A stretch of DNA of 64,000 nucleotides from NCBI GenBank assembly GCA_046349435.1, contig JAXMCI010000001.1, forward strand, positions 186,001 to 250,000. Direction: 5' to 3'. Below, one piece after another: positions 43,085 to 51,913 of the stretch. Below the pieces are notes generated by a model. It searched no databases, was not told the DNA's origin, and was given only the letters and a program-made list of their open reading frames with translations. The translations under genes were made by a program, and so were the position numbers. Position 1 is the stretch's first letter. Each line of letters begins with the position of its first letter. This stretch comes from JAXMCI01 sp046349435 (GTDB lineage: Bacteria; Pseudomonadota; Alphaproteobacteria; Dongiales; Dongiaceae).

Positions 43085-43939
43085 CTAGCGTGCCGGCTCC
43101 CAGGCGCGGAAGCGCTGACGCTGCTCGCCCAGCCCGTCGATGCCGAGGCGCACGGTGTCGCCCGGCTTCAGGTAGCGCTCCGGCTTGAAGCCGGCGCCGA
43201 CTCCGGCGGGGGTGCCCGTCGTGATGACGTCGCCCGGCTCGAGCCGCATGAACTGCGAGATGTAGGAGACCAGGAAACGGACCGGGAAGATCATGTTCCG
43301 GGTGGTCCCGTTCTGCACCCGCTCGCCATTGACCTCGAGCCAGAGGCGCAGGTCCTGGACGTTGGCGACCTCGTCGGGGGTGACCAGCCAGGGGCCGAGC
43401 GGGCCGAAGCCGGGACAGCCCTTGCCCTTCGACCAGGTGCCGCCGCGCTCGAGCTGGAACTCGCGCTCCGAGACGTCGTGGCAGATGCAGTAGCCGGCGA
43501 TGGCGCGCTCCGCCGCCGCCTCGTCGAGATAGCTGCCGCCCTCGCCGATCACCACCGCCAGCTCGACCTCCCAGTCGGTCTTGCGCGAGCCGCGCGGGAT
43601 GACGACGTCGTCGTTGGCGCCGCCGGCCGAGGAGCGCGCCTTGTTGAACAGGATCGGCTCGGCCGGGATCGGGTCGTCGTTCTCCTTGGCGTGGTCCTCG
43701 TAGTTGAGGCCGACCGCAATGAAGTTGCCGATGCGCCCGACGCAGGGCCCGAGCCGCGGCTCGCCCGCCACCGGCGGCAGCCGCTCCGGGTCGAGCGCGG
43801 CGAGGCGCGCGCGGCCGGCTGCGCCGAGCACGGGGCCGGCGATATCCTCGACCTCCCCGGAGAGGTCGCGGATCTTCCCCGCGCGGTCGAGCAGGCCCGG
43901 CTTCTCGGCGCCGGGGGCGCCGTAACGCACCAGCTTCAT
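43085..43939 (-). CDS. fumarylacetoacetate hydrolase family protein (2-keto-4-pentenoate hydratase/acylpyruvase-like)
   Basis: 284 residues; ATG 43939 overlaps the TetR stop in an ATGA. The FAH core is complete: FIAVGLNYEDHAKE (catalytic His), DWEVELAVVIG (metal Glu pair), GYCICHDVSEREFQ (metal Asp) and GDVITTGTPAGVGAG. The N-terminal 70 residues (MKLVRYGAPGAEKPGLLD) form the small domain of bacterial homologues. Members hydrolyse or decarboxylate 2-oxo acids, among them acylpyruvates, oxaloacetate and 2-oxohept-3-enedioate. It lies in an operon with HyuB under TetR control, so it may act on a ring-cleavage product. The substrate is not defined. Confidence 0.9.
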   Translation of the reverse strand: MKLVRYGAPGAEKPGLLDRAGKIRDLSGEVEDIAGPVLGAAGRARLAALDPERLPPVAGEPRLGPCVGRIGNFIAVGLNYEDHAKENDDPIPAEPILFNKARSSAGGANDDVVIPRGSRKTDWEVELAVVIGEGGSYLDEAAAERAIAGYCICHDVSEREFQLERGGTWSKGKGCPGFGPLGPWLVTPDEVANVQDLRLWLEVNGERVQNGTTRNMIFPVRFLVSYISQFMRLEPGDVITTGTPAGVGAGFKPERYLKPGDTVRLGIDGLGEQRQRFRAWEPAR

Positions 43940-44709
43940 CGGGATCTCCCTTCGGTCGGCAGCCGGGGATGCGGCTCGCCCCGCGGCTGCAGGTAGGACA
44001 GGATGACGTCGACCATGTGCTCGCCCCAGCGCTCGAGCCGGTCGGGCGCCAGCAGGTTGCGGCCGAAATTGACCGCCAGCGTGGCGTTGTTGCCGAGATA
44101 GTAGAAGCTGAGCGCGGCGATCGTGACGTAGACCTCGATCGGGTCGGCGTCGGGCCGGAAGCGGCCGCTCTCGGCGCCGCGGCGCAGCAGCCCGGTGACC
44201 GCCGCGACCAGCGGCGAGTTGAGGTCGGTGAGCCGGCGCGAGCGCCGGAGATGATGCGCCTTGTGCAGGTTCTCGGTGCGCACCAGGCTGATCAGCTCGG
44301 GATGGGCGACATGGTAGCGCCAGTTGAACAGGGCCAGCTCGCGGATGCCCTCGACCGGATCGAGCGCATCGAGGTGGAGGTCGGACTCGGCAGCGCGCAG
44401 CGCCGCATAGGCGCTCTCCAGCACCGCCACGTAGAGGTCGGCCTTGCTGCCGAAATAGTAGTAGATGAGCTGCTTGTTGACGCCGGCCCGGGCGGCGATG
44501 CCCTCGATGCGCGCGCCGTTGAAGCCGCTCTCCGCGATCTCCCGGGTCGCTGCCGCCAGCACCTTGGCACGCGAGCGCTCCGCGTCGCGCACCGGCCGCC
44601 GCGCCGCCGCCTTGGGCGGCGCGCCCGCTGCCGCCGCACTGCTCGTTCGGGATCGCCTCGCCATCGCCCGCGACCGTCTCGTCGGCATCGCCGTCACACC
44701 GACCCGCAT
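43936..44709 (-). CDS. TetR-family transcriptional regulator
   Basis: 257 residues from ATG 44709; ATG 44688 (MPTRRS) is also possible. A basic, alanine-rich leader of about 45 residues is followed by the HTH: RSRAKVLAAATREIAESGFN, then GARIEGIAARAGVNKQLIYYYFGSKADLY. The ligand domain resembles the C-terminal domain common in alphaproteobacterial RutR/YcdC-like regulators (NWRYHVAHPELISLVRTENL). RutR controls pyrimidine use, which is of interest because the divergent operon has a THI5-type importer and this operon has HyuB. The likely operator at 44746-44771 lies in the shared 154-base promoter region. Confidence 0.9.
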   Translation of the reverse strand: MRVGVTAMPTRRSRAMARRSRTSSAAAAGAPPKAAARRPVRDAERSRAKVLAAATREIAESGFNGARIEGIAARAGVNKQLIYYYFGSKADLYVAVLESAYAALRAAESDLHLDALDPVEGIRELALFNWRYHVAHPELISLVRTENLHKAHHLRRSRRLTDLNSPLVAAVTGLLRRGAESGRFRPDADPIEVYVTIAALSFYYLGNNATLAVNFGRNLLAPDRLERWGEHMVDVILSYLQPRGEPHPRLPTEGRSR

Positions 44710-44715
44710 GGCCGA

Positions 44716-44771
44716 CTTGTGCTTGACAGGCCGGCAAAAGTCAAGCTATCAACCAAACGGTTAGTTGGTAG
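44716..44771. promoter_or_regulatory. divergent promoters with TetR-type operator
   Basis: Plus strand: TTGACA 44723-44728, 18 bases, TATCAA 44747-44752. Minus strand: TTGACT 44744-44739, 17 bases, CACAAG 44721-44716. The two core promoters overlap. Over the plus-strand -10 lies an imperfect palindrome, CTATCAACCAAAC (44746-44758) against GGTTAGTTGGTAG (44759-44771), with 10 of 13 positions paired. It contains the ACC...GGT core common in TetR sites. One bound dimer could silence both directions. Confidence 0.6.
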
Positions 44772-44863
44772 CGAGCACGGCCGGCGGGAGGGCGGCACGC
44801 CGTGGCGTCAACCACCCGCTCCTGCGGTCGTCCGGCGACCCTTTCCCACCCGGCGCGACGCCG

Positions 44864-45619
44864 ATGAACCGGATCGATCTCGCCGGCCGCGCCGCGATCG
44901 TCACCGGCGGCTCCGGCGGCCTCGGCCGGGCCATCCTGGCGCGGCTGCGCGCCTCCGGCGCGAAGGTCGCCAATCTCGATTGCCGGCTCGATTGCCGGCC
45001 CGATCGCCCGACCGACGGCGCCGCCGCCACTGCCGATCTCGCCCTGCCCTGCGACGTCACCGACGAGACGGCGGTCGCCGACGCGGTCGGCCGCACGCTG
45101 GCCGCCTTCGGACGACTCGACATCCTGGTCAACAATGCCGGTCTCGCCGCCGACCCGCTGCCGGTGGCCGAGATCGTCGTCGCCGACTGGCGCCGCGTCA
45201 TCGAGGTCAACCTGACGGGCGCGATGATCTGCTGCCGCGCCGTGCTGCCGGCCATGACGGCGCAGCGCTACGGCCGCATCGTCAACATCGGGTCGCTGCG
45301 CGGCAAGGAGGCGCCGGCGCGGTCCGGCGCCTATGCCGCCTCCAAGGCCGGGCTGATCGCGCTGACCCGCACGCTGGCCAAGGAGGTCGCCGGCGACGGC
45401 ATCCTGGTGAATTGCGTGACGCCGACCGCCATCGAGGGCGGCATGGCCGGCGAGGCCGAGGACGCGGCCGAGCGGGCCGCCATCCTGGCGCGCATCCCGC
45501 TGGGCCGCTACGGCCGCGCCGAAGAAGTGGCGGCGATGGTCGCCTGGCTCGCCAGCGCCGAGTGCTCCTTCTCCACCGGCGCGGTGTTCGACCTGTCCGG
45601 CGGGCGGGCCACATGGTAG
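44864..45619 (+). CDS. short-chain dehydrogenase/reductase, first gene of the NMT1-type transporter operon
   Basis: 251 residues from ATG 44864 (MNRIDLAGRAAIVTGGSGG). An upstream TTG at 44765 would add residues with no similarity. The cofactor site is TGGSGGLG. The active site is NIGSLRGKEAPARSGAYAASK, with Ser, Tyr and Lys, and C-terminal GAVFDLSGGRATW closes the fold. FabG-like SDRs of this type act on many alcohols and ketones. Its stop overlaps the next gene, so it is translated together with the transporter. The 3' untranslated space is nil, and the promoter and TetR operator lie about 110 bases upstream. Confidence 0.88.
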   Translation: MNRIDLAGRAAIVTGGSGGLGRAILARLRASGAKVANLDCRLDCRPDRPTDGAAATADLALPCDVTDETAVADAVGRTLAAFGRLDILVNNAGLAADPLPVAEIVVADWRRVIEVNLTGAMICCRAVLPAMTAQRYGRIVNIGSLRGKEAPARSGAYAASKAGLIALTRTLAKEVAGDGILVNCVTPTAIEGGMAGEAEDAAERAAILARIPLGRYGRAEEVAAMVAWLASAECSFSTGAVFDLSGGRATW

Positions 45620-46416
45620 CGGCGCGCATGGCTTCGCGCCCGGCGCGCCATCGAAGCTGGCTGACCGACGCCTGGGCGCCGGTGCCGTGGATCCTCGGGC
45701 CGCTGCTGCTGTGGGAGGCGGCGGTCCGCCACTTCCACGTGCCCGACCACATCCTGCCGCTGCCATCGCAGGTCCTGTGGCGGCTGCTGCAGGACCGCGA
45801 CATGCTGCTGCTGCAGGCGGCCCGCACCACGCTGCTGGTGCTCGCCGGGTTCCTGGCCGGCGCCGTGCCCGGCCTGGCCATCGGGCTGGCGATCGCCTCC
45901 TCGCGCCTGGTGGAGAAGGCGCTCTACCCGCTGATCGTCTTCGTCCAGACGACGCCGCAGATCGCCATCGCGCCGCTGCTCATCGTCTGGTTCGGCTATG
46001 GCGCCATCCCGAAGATCATCCTCGCCGGGCTGCTCAGCTTCTTCCCGGTGCTGGTCGACGCCAGCACCGGCTTCAAGACGATCGATCCGCGGCTGTTCCT
46101 GGTCACCCGCTCGATGGGCGCCTCGCACTGGCAGACCTTCGCGCGGGTGCAGCTGCCTTCGGCGCTGCCGCTGATCCTCTCCGGCTGCCGCATCGGCATC
46201 CTCACTGCCGTCACCGTGGTGATCGTCGTCGAGTTCCTCTCCTCGAGCGAGGGGCTCGGCTACGTCGCGGTGCGCGCCATGTCAAACCAGGACCTGCCGC
46301 TGATGTTCGCGGCGGTCACCGTCGGAATCGGCATCGGCCTGGCCCTCAACTACCTGGTCGATGCCGTGGCTCACCTGCTGATGCCCTGGGCGCGGTCCCG
46401 GGGCCGGGAGGGCTGA
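45613..46416 (+). CDS. ABC transporter permease (SsuC/ThiX-like)
   Basis: 267 residues from ATG 45613, overlapping the SDR stop by seven bases; ATG 45628 would give 262. About six membrane helices are expected, starting VPWILGPLLLWEAAVRHF. HILPLPSQVLWRLLQD is the family's periplasmic motif, and the EAA loop is TRSMGASHWQTFARVQLPSA. It belongs to the nitrate/sulfonate/taurine/pyrimidine permease family. The operon has a second permease gene at 47511-48347, so the channel is probably a heterodimer, whereas SsuC-type systems are usually homodimers. Confidence 0.88.
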   Translation: MVAARMASRPARHRSWLTDAWAPVPWILGPLLLWEAAVRHFHVPDHILPLPSQVLWRLLQDRDMLLLQAARTTLLVLAGFLAGAVPGLAIGLAIASSRLVEKALYPLIVFVQTTPQIAIAPLLIVWFGYGAIPKIILAGLLSFFPVLVDASTGFKTIDPRLFLVTRSMGASHWQTFARVQLPSALPLILSGCRIGILTAVTVVIVVEFLSSSEGLGYVAVRAMSNQDLPLMFAAVTVGIGIGLALNYLVDAVAHLLMPWARSRGREG

Positions 46417-46459
46417 GCGATGCTGCGCAACAACCAGGGCTACCAGGGAGTGAGATGAC

Positions 46460-47446
46460 ATGCGAGGCAAGCTGACGATGCTGATGGCGGCCGGGCTGCT
46501 CGGCGGGCTGATGGCCCTCCCGGCGGCCGCCGCCGACCACATGAAGATGACCTTCAACTGGGTCGCCGACACCGGCTACGTGCCGTTCCTCTACGCCGAC
46601 GAGCTCGGCTACTACAAGGACGCCGGCATCGAGATGGAGTTCGAGCAGGGCCGCGGCTCGATGGTCACGGCGCAGCTCATCGCCCAGGGCAAGGCCGATG
46701 TCGGCTACGCCGACTCCGGCGCGGCGATCAAGGTCGCGGCCAAGGGCGGCCCGATCAAGATCATCGCGGTGATCAACCAGTCGAACAGCTACGGCATCGT
46801 CTCGCTCGAGGGCTCCGGCATCAAGACGCCGAAGGATCTCGAGGGCAGGAAGGTGGCCGTCTGCCCGGGCTGCGCCCAGGTGCCCCTGCTCGACGCGCTG
46901 ATCGCCGCGCACCACCTGCAGAACGTCCAGATCGAGAGCGTGCAGGAATCGGCCTTCGCCGGCCTGCTCACCGAGAAGAAGGTCGACGGCGTGGCGCAGG
47001 ACCCGCAGACCATCATGGTGCCGCTCGCCCAGAAGGGCATCGCCACCCAGATGATGTACTTCCGCGACAACGGCGTGGCGCTGGTCAGCTTCGGCCTGAT
47101 CGCCAACGAGGACAAGCTGAAGGCCAATCCCGACCTCTACAAGCGCTTCGTCGCCGCCTCGCTGAAGGGCCTGGCCGCGTCGATCAAGAACCCGGAGGCC
47201 GGCGTCGACGCGCTGCGCAAGCGCTATCCCGACAGCGCCCCGAAGGAAGCCGCGCTCGAGAGCTTCACCAAGTACGACATCCCGACCTTCTGCCTGTCCG
47301 GCGCCAAGTCGCTCGGCAACCCGCCGCAGTCGGCCTGGGACACCAGCTACGAGATCATGACCAAGAGCATGAGCATCCCGACCGACAAGCCGATGACCCA
47401 CTACTATACCACCGAGTTCCTGCCGGCCGACGCGCCCGGCTGCTGA
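46460..47446 (+). CDS. NMT1/THI5-like substrate-binding protein
   Basis: 328 residues from ATG 46460, with GGGAG at 46446-46450. Signal peptide MRGKLTMLMAAGLLGGLMAL ends near AAA. The mature start MTFNWVADTGYVPFLYADEL with LGYYKDAGIEMEFEQGRGS is the NMT1/THI5 pattern, followed by GKADVGYADSGAAIKVA and the CPGCAQVPLLDAL loop. Known relatives bind formylaminopyrimidine (ThiY), other pyrimidines or sulfonates. It captures the ligand in the periplasm for the permeases on either side. An 11-bp hairpin stands right behind its stop codon. The Cys-Pro-Gly-Cys stretch resembles that of pyrimidine binders, but I cannot name the ligand. Confidence 0.88.
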   Translation: MRGKLTMLMAAGLLGGLMALPAAAADHMKMTFNWVADTGYVPFLYADELGYYKDAGIEMEFEQGRGSMVTAQLIAQGKADVGYADSGAAIKVAAKGGPIKIIAVINQSNSYGIVSLEGSGIKTPKDLEGRKVAVCPGCAQVPLLDALIAAHHLQNVQIESVQESAFAGLLTEKKVDGVAQDPQTIMVPLAQKGIATQMMYFRDNGVALVSFGLIANEDKLKANPDLYKRFVAASLKGLAASIKNPEAGVDALRKRYPDSAPKEAALESFTKYDIPTFCLSGAKSLGNPPQSAWDTSYEIMTKSMSIPTDKPMTHYYTTEFLPADAPGC

Positions 47447-47453
47447 ACCCGAT

Positions 47454-47479
47454 CGAGGGGCGGCACCCGCCGCCCCTCG
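47454..47479 (+). other. stable stem-loop after the binding-protein gene
   Basis: CGAGGGGCGGC (47454-47464) and GCCGCCCCTCG (47469-47479) form a perfect 11-bp stem with an ACCC loop, beginning eight bases after the stop codon at 47444-47446. CCTCCTCCCC follows, with no T-run, so it is not a textbook intrinsic terminator. It probably protects the binding-protein message and lowers expression of the downstream permease and ATPase. Confidence 0.7.
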
Positions 47480-47510
47480 CCTCCTCCCCACCGCGGGATC
47501 TGGGACCGGC

Positions 47511-48347
47511 ATGACGAGCGGGCAGCCAGCGATCGGGCAGGCAACGATCGGGCCAGCAGCGATCGGGCGGCGGCGCGGCGCGCTCGGCGGGCGCGCGCTC
47601 GACCTGCTGCTGCCGGCGCTGATCGTCGGCGTGGTGATCGGGCTCTGGCAGCTCTCCGACAGCGTGTTCGGCATTCCCGTCTACATGCTGCCGCGGCCGT
47701 CCGACTTCCTGCCGCAGTTCTGGCTGAGCCTGCCGCAGCTCTGGCAGAACGCGGTGCCGACCACCCTCATCATCCTCGGCGGCTTCCTGCTCGGCACGGC
47801 GGTGGCGGTGCCGCTGGCGCTGGCCATCGCCGCCAGCCGCCTGCTCGAGCGGGGACTGCTGCCGGCGCTGGTCGTGCTGCAGATCGCACCCAAGACGATC
47901 GTCGCGCCGCTGCTCATCGTCTGGCTCGGGACCGGCTGGATGCCGCAGCTGGCGCTGACCACGGTGATGACCTTCTTCCCGATCCTGGTCGACGCCATCG
48001 CCGGCTTCCGCGCCGTCGATCCCCGCCTCTACCATGTCGCGCGCTCGATGGGCGCCACGCGCTGGCAGACCTTCCGCCACATCCGGCTGCCCGCCGCCAT
48101 GCCGGCGATCTTCTCCGGATTGAAGATCGGCATGGTCTCGGCCATCACCGGCGCCGTCGTCGTCGAGTTCGTCGCCTCCAATGCGGGGCTTGGCTATCTC
48201 ACCATGTGGGCATCGAGCCATCTCGACATGGAGCTGATGTTCGCGGCGATCCTGACCACCGCCCTGCTCGGCCTCGTGCTCAACATGATCCTGGTTTCGC
48301 TGGAGATGCTGCTGATGCCCTGGATGAGGCATTTCCGCCATGGCTAG
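47511..48347 (+). CDS. ABC transporter permease (SsuC/TauC-like), second of the operon
   Basis: 278 residues from ATG 47511. The N-terminus contains three 5-residue repeats (PAIGQ, ATIGP, AAIGR) encoded by a 15-base tandem repeat. Membrane helices start at LLLPALIVGVVIGLWQLS. MLPRPSDFLPQFWLSLPQ is the periplasmic motif, and the EAA loop is ARSMGATRWQTFRHIRLPAAM. It is the partner of the permease at 45613-46416. Its stop lies inside the ATPase gene (8-base overlap), which couples their translation. Confidence 0.9.
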   Translation: MTSGQPAIGQATIGPAAIGRRRGALGGRALDLLLPALIVGVVIGLWQLSDSVFGIPVYMLPRPSDFLPQFWLSLPQLWQNAVPTTLIILGGFLLGTAVAVPLALAIAASRLLERGLLPALVVLQIAPKTIVAPLLIVWLGTGWMPQLALTTVMTFFPILVDAIAGFRAVDPRLYHVARSMGATRWQTFRHIRLPAAMPAIFSGLKIGMVSAITGAVVVEFVASNAGLGYLTMWASSHLDMELMFAAILTTALLGLVLNMILVSLEMLLMPWMRHFRHG

Positions 48348-49140
48348 CAGTCCGCAGCGCCGCGGCGCCTCGATCGCGCTCAAGGGCATCGGCAAGACCT
48401 TCGCCGGCCGGCACGCCGACCACCATGCGCTGGGCCCGATCGACATCGCGGTCGGAGCCGGGGAGTTCGTCAGCATCATCGGCCCGTCGGGCTGCGGCAA
48501 GAGCACCACCATGCTGATCGCCGCCGGGCTGCTGCCGCCGAGCGAGGGCCATGTCGAGATCGACGGCGCGCGGCTGGAGCGGCCGCTCACCGACGTCGGC
48601 ATCGTCTTCCAGGACCACCTGCTGCTCGACTTCCGCACCGCCATCGACAACGTCATGCTGCAGCAGCAGATCCGCGGCCTCGACCGCCGCGCCACGCGCG
48701 AGCGGGCGCTGGCGCTGTTCGCCCGGCTCGGGCTCGCCGGCGCCGAGGACCGCTATCCCCGCCAGCTCTCCGGCGGCATGCGCCAGCGCGTCTCGATCGT
48801 CCGTGCCCTGGTGCACGAGCCGTCGATCCTGCTGATGGACGAGCCGTTCGGCGCGCTCGACGCCATCACCCGGACCCAGCTGCGCTACGACCTCGAGACG
48901 CTGTGGCTGGAAACCAGCAAGTCGGTGCTGTTCATCACGCACTCGATCGAGGAGGCGATCGGCCTCTCCGACCGCGTGCTCGTGATGTCGCGCAGCCCCG
49001 GCCGGGTGGTCGAGGAGATCGTCATCGACCTGCCGCGGCCGCGCCCGGTTCAGCTCGGACACGCGCCCGAGCTGCTCGGCTATGCCGACCGCATCTACGC
49101 CACCTTCGAGAAGCTCGGCGTCTATTCGTTCAAGGGCTGA
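48340..49140 (+). CDS. ABC transporter ATP-binding protein (SsuB/TauB-like)
   Basis: 266 residues from ATG 48340, overlapping the permease gene by eight bases. Walker A is GPSGCGKST near residue 48, the Q-loop region is VGIVFQDHLLLDFRTAIDNV, the signature is LSGGMRQR, Walker B is ILLMDEP and the H-loop is ITHSIEEA. The C-terminal region (SRSPGRVVEEIVIDLPRPRP) is typical of SsuB/TauB/NrtD. It completes the importer that begins with the SDR gene and ends the operon. The next gene is convergent. Confidence 0.92.
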   Translation: MASSPQRRGASIALKGIGKTFAGRHADHHALGPIDIAVGAGEFVSIIGPSGCGKSTTMLIAAGLLPPSEGHVEIDGARLERPLTDVGIVFQDHLLLDFRTAIDNVMLQQQIRGLDRRATRERALALFARLGLAGAEDRYPRQLSGGMRQRVSIVRALVHEPSILLMDEPFGALDAITRTQLRYDLETLWLETSKSVLFITHSIEEAIGLSDRVLVMSRSPGRVVEEIVIDLPRPRPVQLGHAPELLGYADRIYATFEKLGVYSFKG

Positions 49141-49181
49141 TCGCCGGGCCGGCCGCGCCGCTGTTCCGCGCCGTACCCGAA

Positions 49182-49931
49182 TCAGATCTGAGCCGCGCCG
49201 CCATCGACGAAGAGCTCCGCGCCATTGACGTAGCTGCTCTCGTCCGAGGCCAGGAACAGCGCGGCGCGAGCGATCTCGTCGGGCTCGGCCAGCCGGCCCG
49301 CCGGCGTCGCGGCGGCAGTCGCGCGCTGCATCTCGGCATTCTCTTCCGGGGAGGCTGCCAGGCCATGCCATCCCGGGGTCGAGGTCGAGCCAGGCGACAG
49401 GACGTTGACCCGGATGCGCTGCGGTGCCAGGTCGACGGCCCAGCTGCGGGCGAAGCTGCGGATCGCCGCCTTGCTCGCGGCATAGACGCCGAACGCCGGG
49501 ATGCCCTTCACCCCGGCGGTCGAGCCGGTGAGGATCACCGCGGCGCCGGGCCGCAGCAGCGGCAGCGCCTTCTGGACGGTGAACAGCGTGCCTTTGACAT
49601 TGGTGGCGAAGGTCCGGTCGTAATGCGCCTCGGTGACGGCGCCGAGCGCCGCGAACTCGCCGCCGCCGGCATTGGCGAACAGGATGTCGATGCGCCCGGC
49701 CGCCTCGCGGACGATGTCGTAGAGCCGGTCCAGGTCCGCCAGCCGCGAGACGTCGCCCCGGACGCCGACGGCCTGGTGACCGATGTCGCGCATGGCCGCA
49801 TCGAGCTCCGCCTGCCGGCGCCCCATCGCGAAGACGCGCGCACCCTCCGCGGCGAAGCGCTTCGCCGTGGCGAGGCCGATGCCGCTGTTGGCGCCGGTGA
49901 TGACGGCGACCTTGCCTGCGAGCCTGCTCAT
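49182..49931 (-). CDS. short-chain dehydrogenase/reductase, last gene of the LysR-linked cluster
   Basis: 249 residues from ATG 49931. The cofactor site is TGANSGIG near residue 13. GRRQAEL after strand 2 favours NADP(H). NAGGGE and the active-site segment LTGSTAGVKGIPAFGVYAASK (Ser, Tyr, Lys) are intact, and the C-terminus ends SYVNGAELFVDGG. Its group contains quinone- and ketone-reducing SDRs often found in oxidative-stress or aromatic clusters. It lies 68 bases below the isochorismatase-like gene on the same strand. The substrate is unknown. Confidence 0.88.
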   Translation of the reverse strand: MSRLAGKVAVITGANSGIGLATAKRFAAEGARVFAMGRRQAELDAAMRDIGHQAVGVRGDVSRLADLDRLYDIVREAAGRIDILFANAGGGEFAALGAVTEAHYDRTFATNVKGTLFTVQKALPLLRPGAAVILTGSTAGVKGIPAFGVYAASKAAIRSFARSWAVDLAPQRIRVNVLSPGSTSTPGWHGLAASPEENAEMQRATAAATPAGRLAEPDEIARAALFLASDESSYVNGAELFVDGGAAQI

Positions 49932-49999
49932 GATCCCTCTCCAGCAGCGGGACCGGTCACGGGCCGCCGCGACCCGGATCCGGCCGCCGGTCGTTGCGC

Positions 50000-50770
50000 T
50001 CAGCCCATGCGGGCGACGATCTCGTCGGTCGACAGCACGGCGTGGGCGAGAAACCGGTAGTTGACCATCGCCGCCTGATAGCCGTCGCCCCACTCGGGAT
50101 GGCGCGGACCGGCGGTCGCATCCCGGGCCATCGCCACCTCGAAGCCCCGCTCGAGCAGCTCGCGCAGATGCGACTCGACGCACATGTTGGCCAGCATGCC
50201 GCCGAGGATGATCTTGCTGATGCGGCGCTTGGCGAGCTGCAGCACGAGGTCGTTGGTCTGCGGGCCCCAAACCTTGTGCGGGCTGACGACGACCGTCCTG
50301 CCGTCCTCGATGTAGGGCTTGAACCGCTCGAGCCAGTCGGCGCCCGAGCCCCCGAACCCGGACAAGTCCAGCGCGCCCGCCCGGGCGAAGCTGCGCGTCC
50401 TGAACTCCTCGCGCTCGAGCGGTCCGTCGAACGCCCAGCCGCTGTCCGTCGGATAGAAATAATGCGGCGAGATGAAGACGTGATAGCCCTTCGCCTTGGC
50501 CGCCCTGAAGAGCTTCTCCATGTTCTCGATGGTCCGGTTCTCGACGACGCTGGCGCCGACGCTGCCCCAGTTCGCCCCGTGCTCGCTGAGCACGTCGTTC
50601 TGCGGGTCGATGAACACCACCGCGGTGTCGCTCGGCTGGAACCTGATGCCCGGCGCGTCCGCCGCGGCCGCCGTCCCAGCCGAGCCGGCGCCGGCCGAGG
50701 CGGCCATGATCGCCGCGCTACCGATCAGCAGCGCCCGGCGGCCGACTCCCTCGTCATCCCAGCCCGCCAT
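50000..50770 (-). CDS. isochorismatase-like cysteine hydrolase with Tat-like signal
   Basis: 256 residues from ATG 50770, with GGAGGTCAAG directly upstream. The N-terminus GVGRRALLIGSAAIMAASAG looks like a twin-arginine signal, with cleavage near AAAADAPG. The catalytic triad of the family is visible: Asp55 (VVFIDPQND), Lys166 (SPHKVWG) and Cys197 (GGMLANMCVES). Relatives hydrolyse isochorismate, nicotinamide or N-carbamoyl compounds; export to the periplasm is unusual for the fold. It is third in the minus-strand run chloroperoxidase-like, alpha/beta hydrolase, isochorismatase-like, SDR. The substrate is not clear. Confidence 0.85.
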   Translation of the reverse strand: MAGWDDEGVGRRALLIGSAAIMAASAGAGSAGTAAAADAPGIRFQPSDTAVVFIDPQNDVLSEHGANWGSVGASVVENRTIENMEKLFRAAKAKGYHVFISPHYFYPTDSGWAFDGPLEREEFRTRSFARAGALDLSGFGGSGADWLERFKPYIEDGRTVVVSPHKVWGPQTNDLVLQLAKRRISKIILGGMLANMCVESHLRELLERGFEVAMARDATAGPRHPEWGDGYQAAMVNYRFLAHAVLSTDEIVARMG

Positions 50771-50840
50771 CTTGACCTCCTCCGCAGTGTTGTCCGAGCC
50801 TGGCATTCCGTCTGCAGCGCGGCGCAGGTGGCGACGCCGA

Positions 50841-51872
<1,032 letters not shown>

Positions 51873-51913
51873 CCGAGGGTTTCCTGGGTTGGGCTGGTCG
51901 CGTCGCGACGGGC

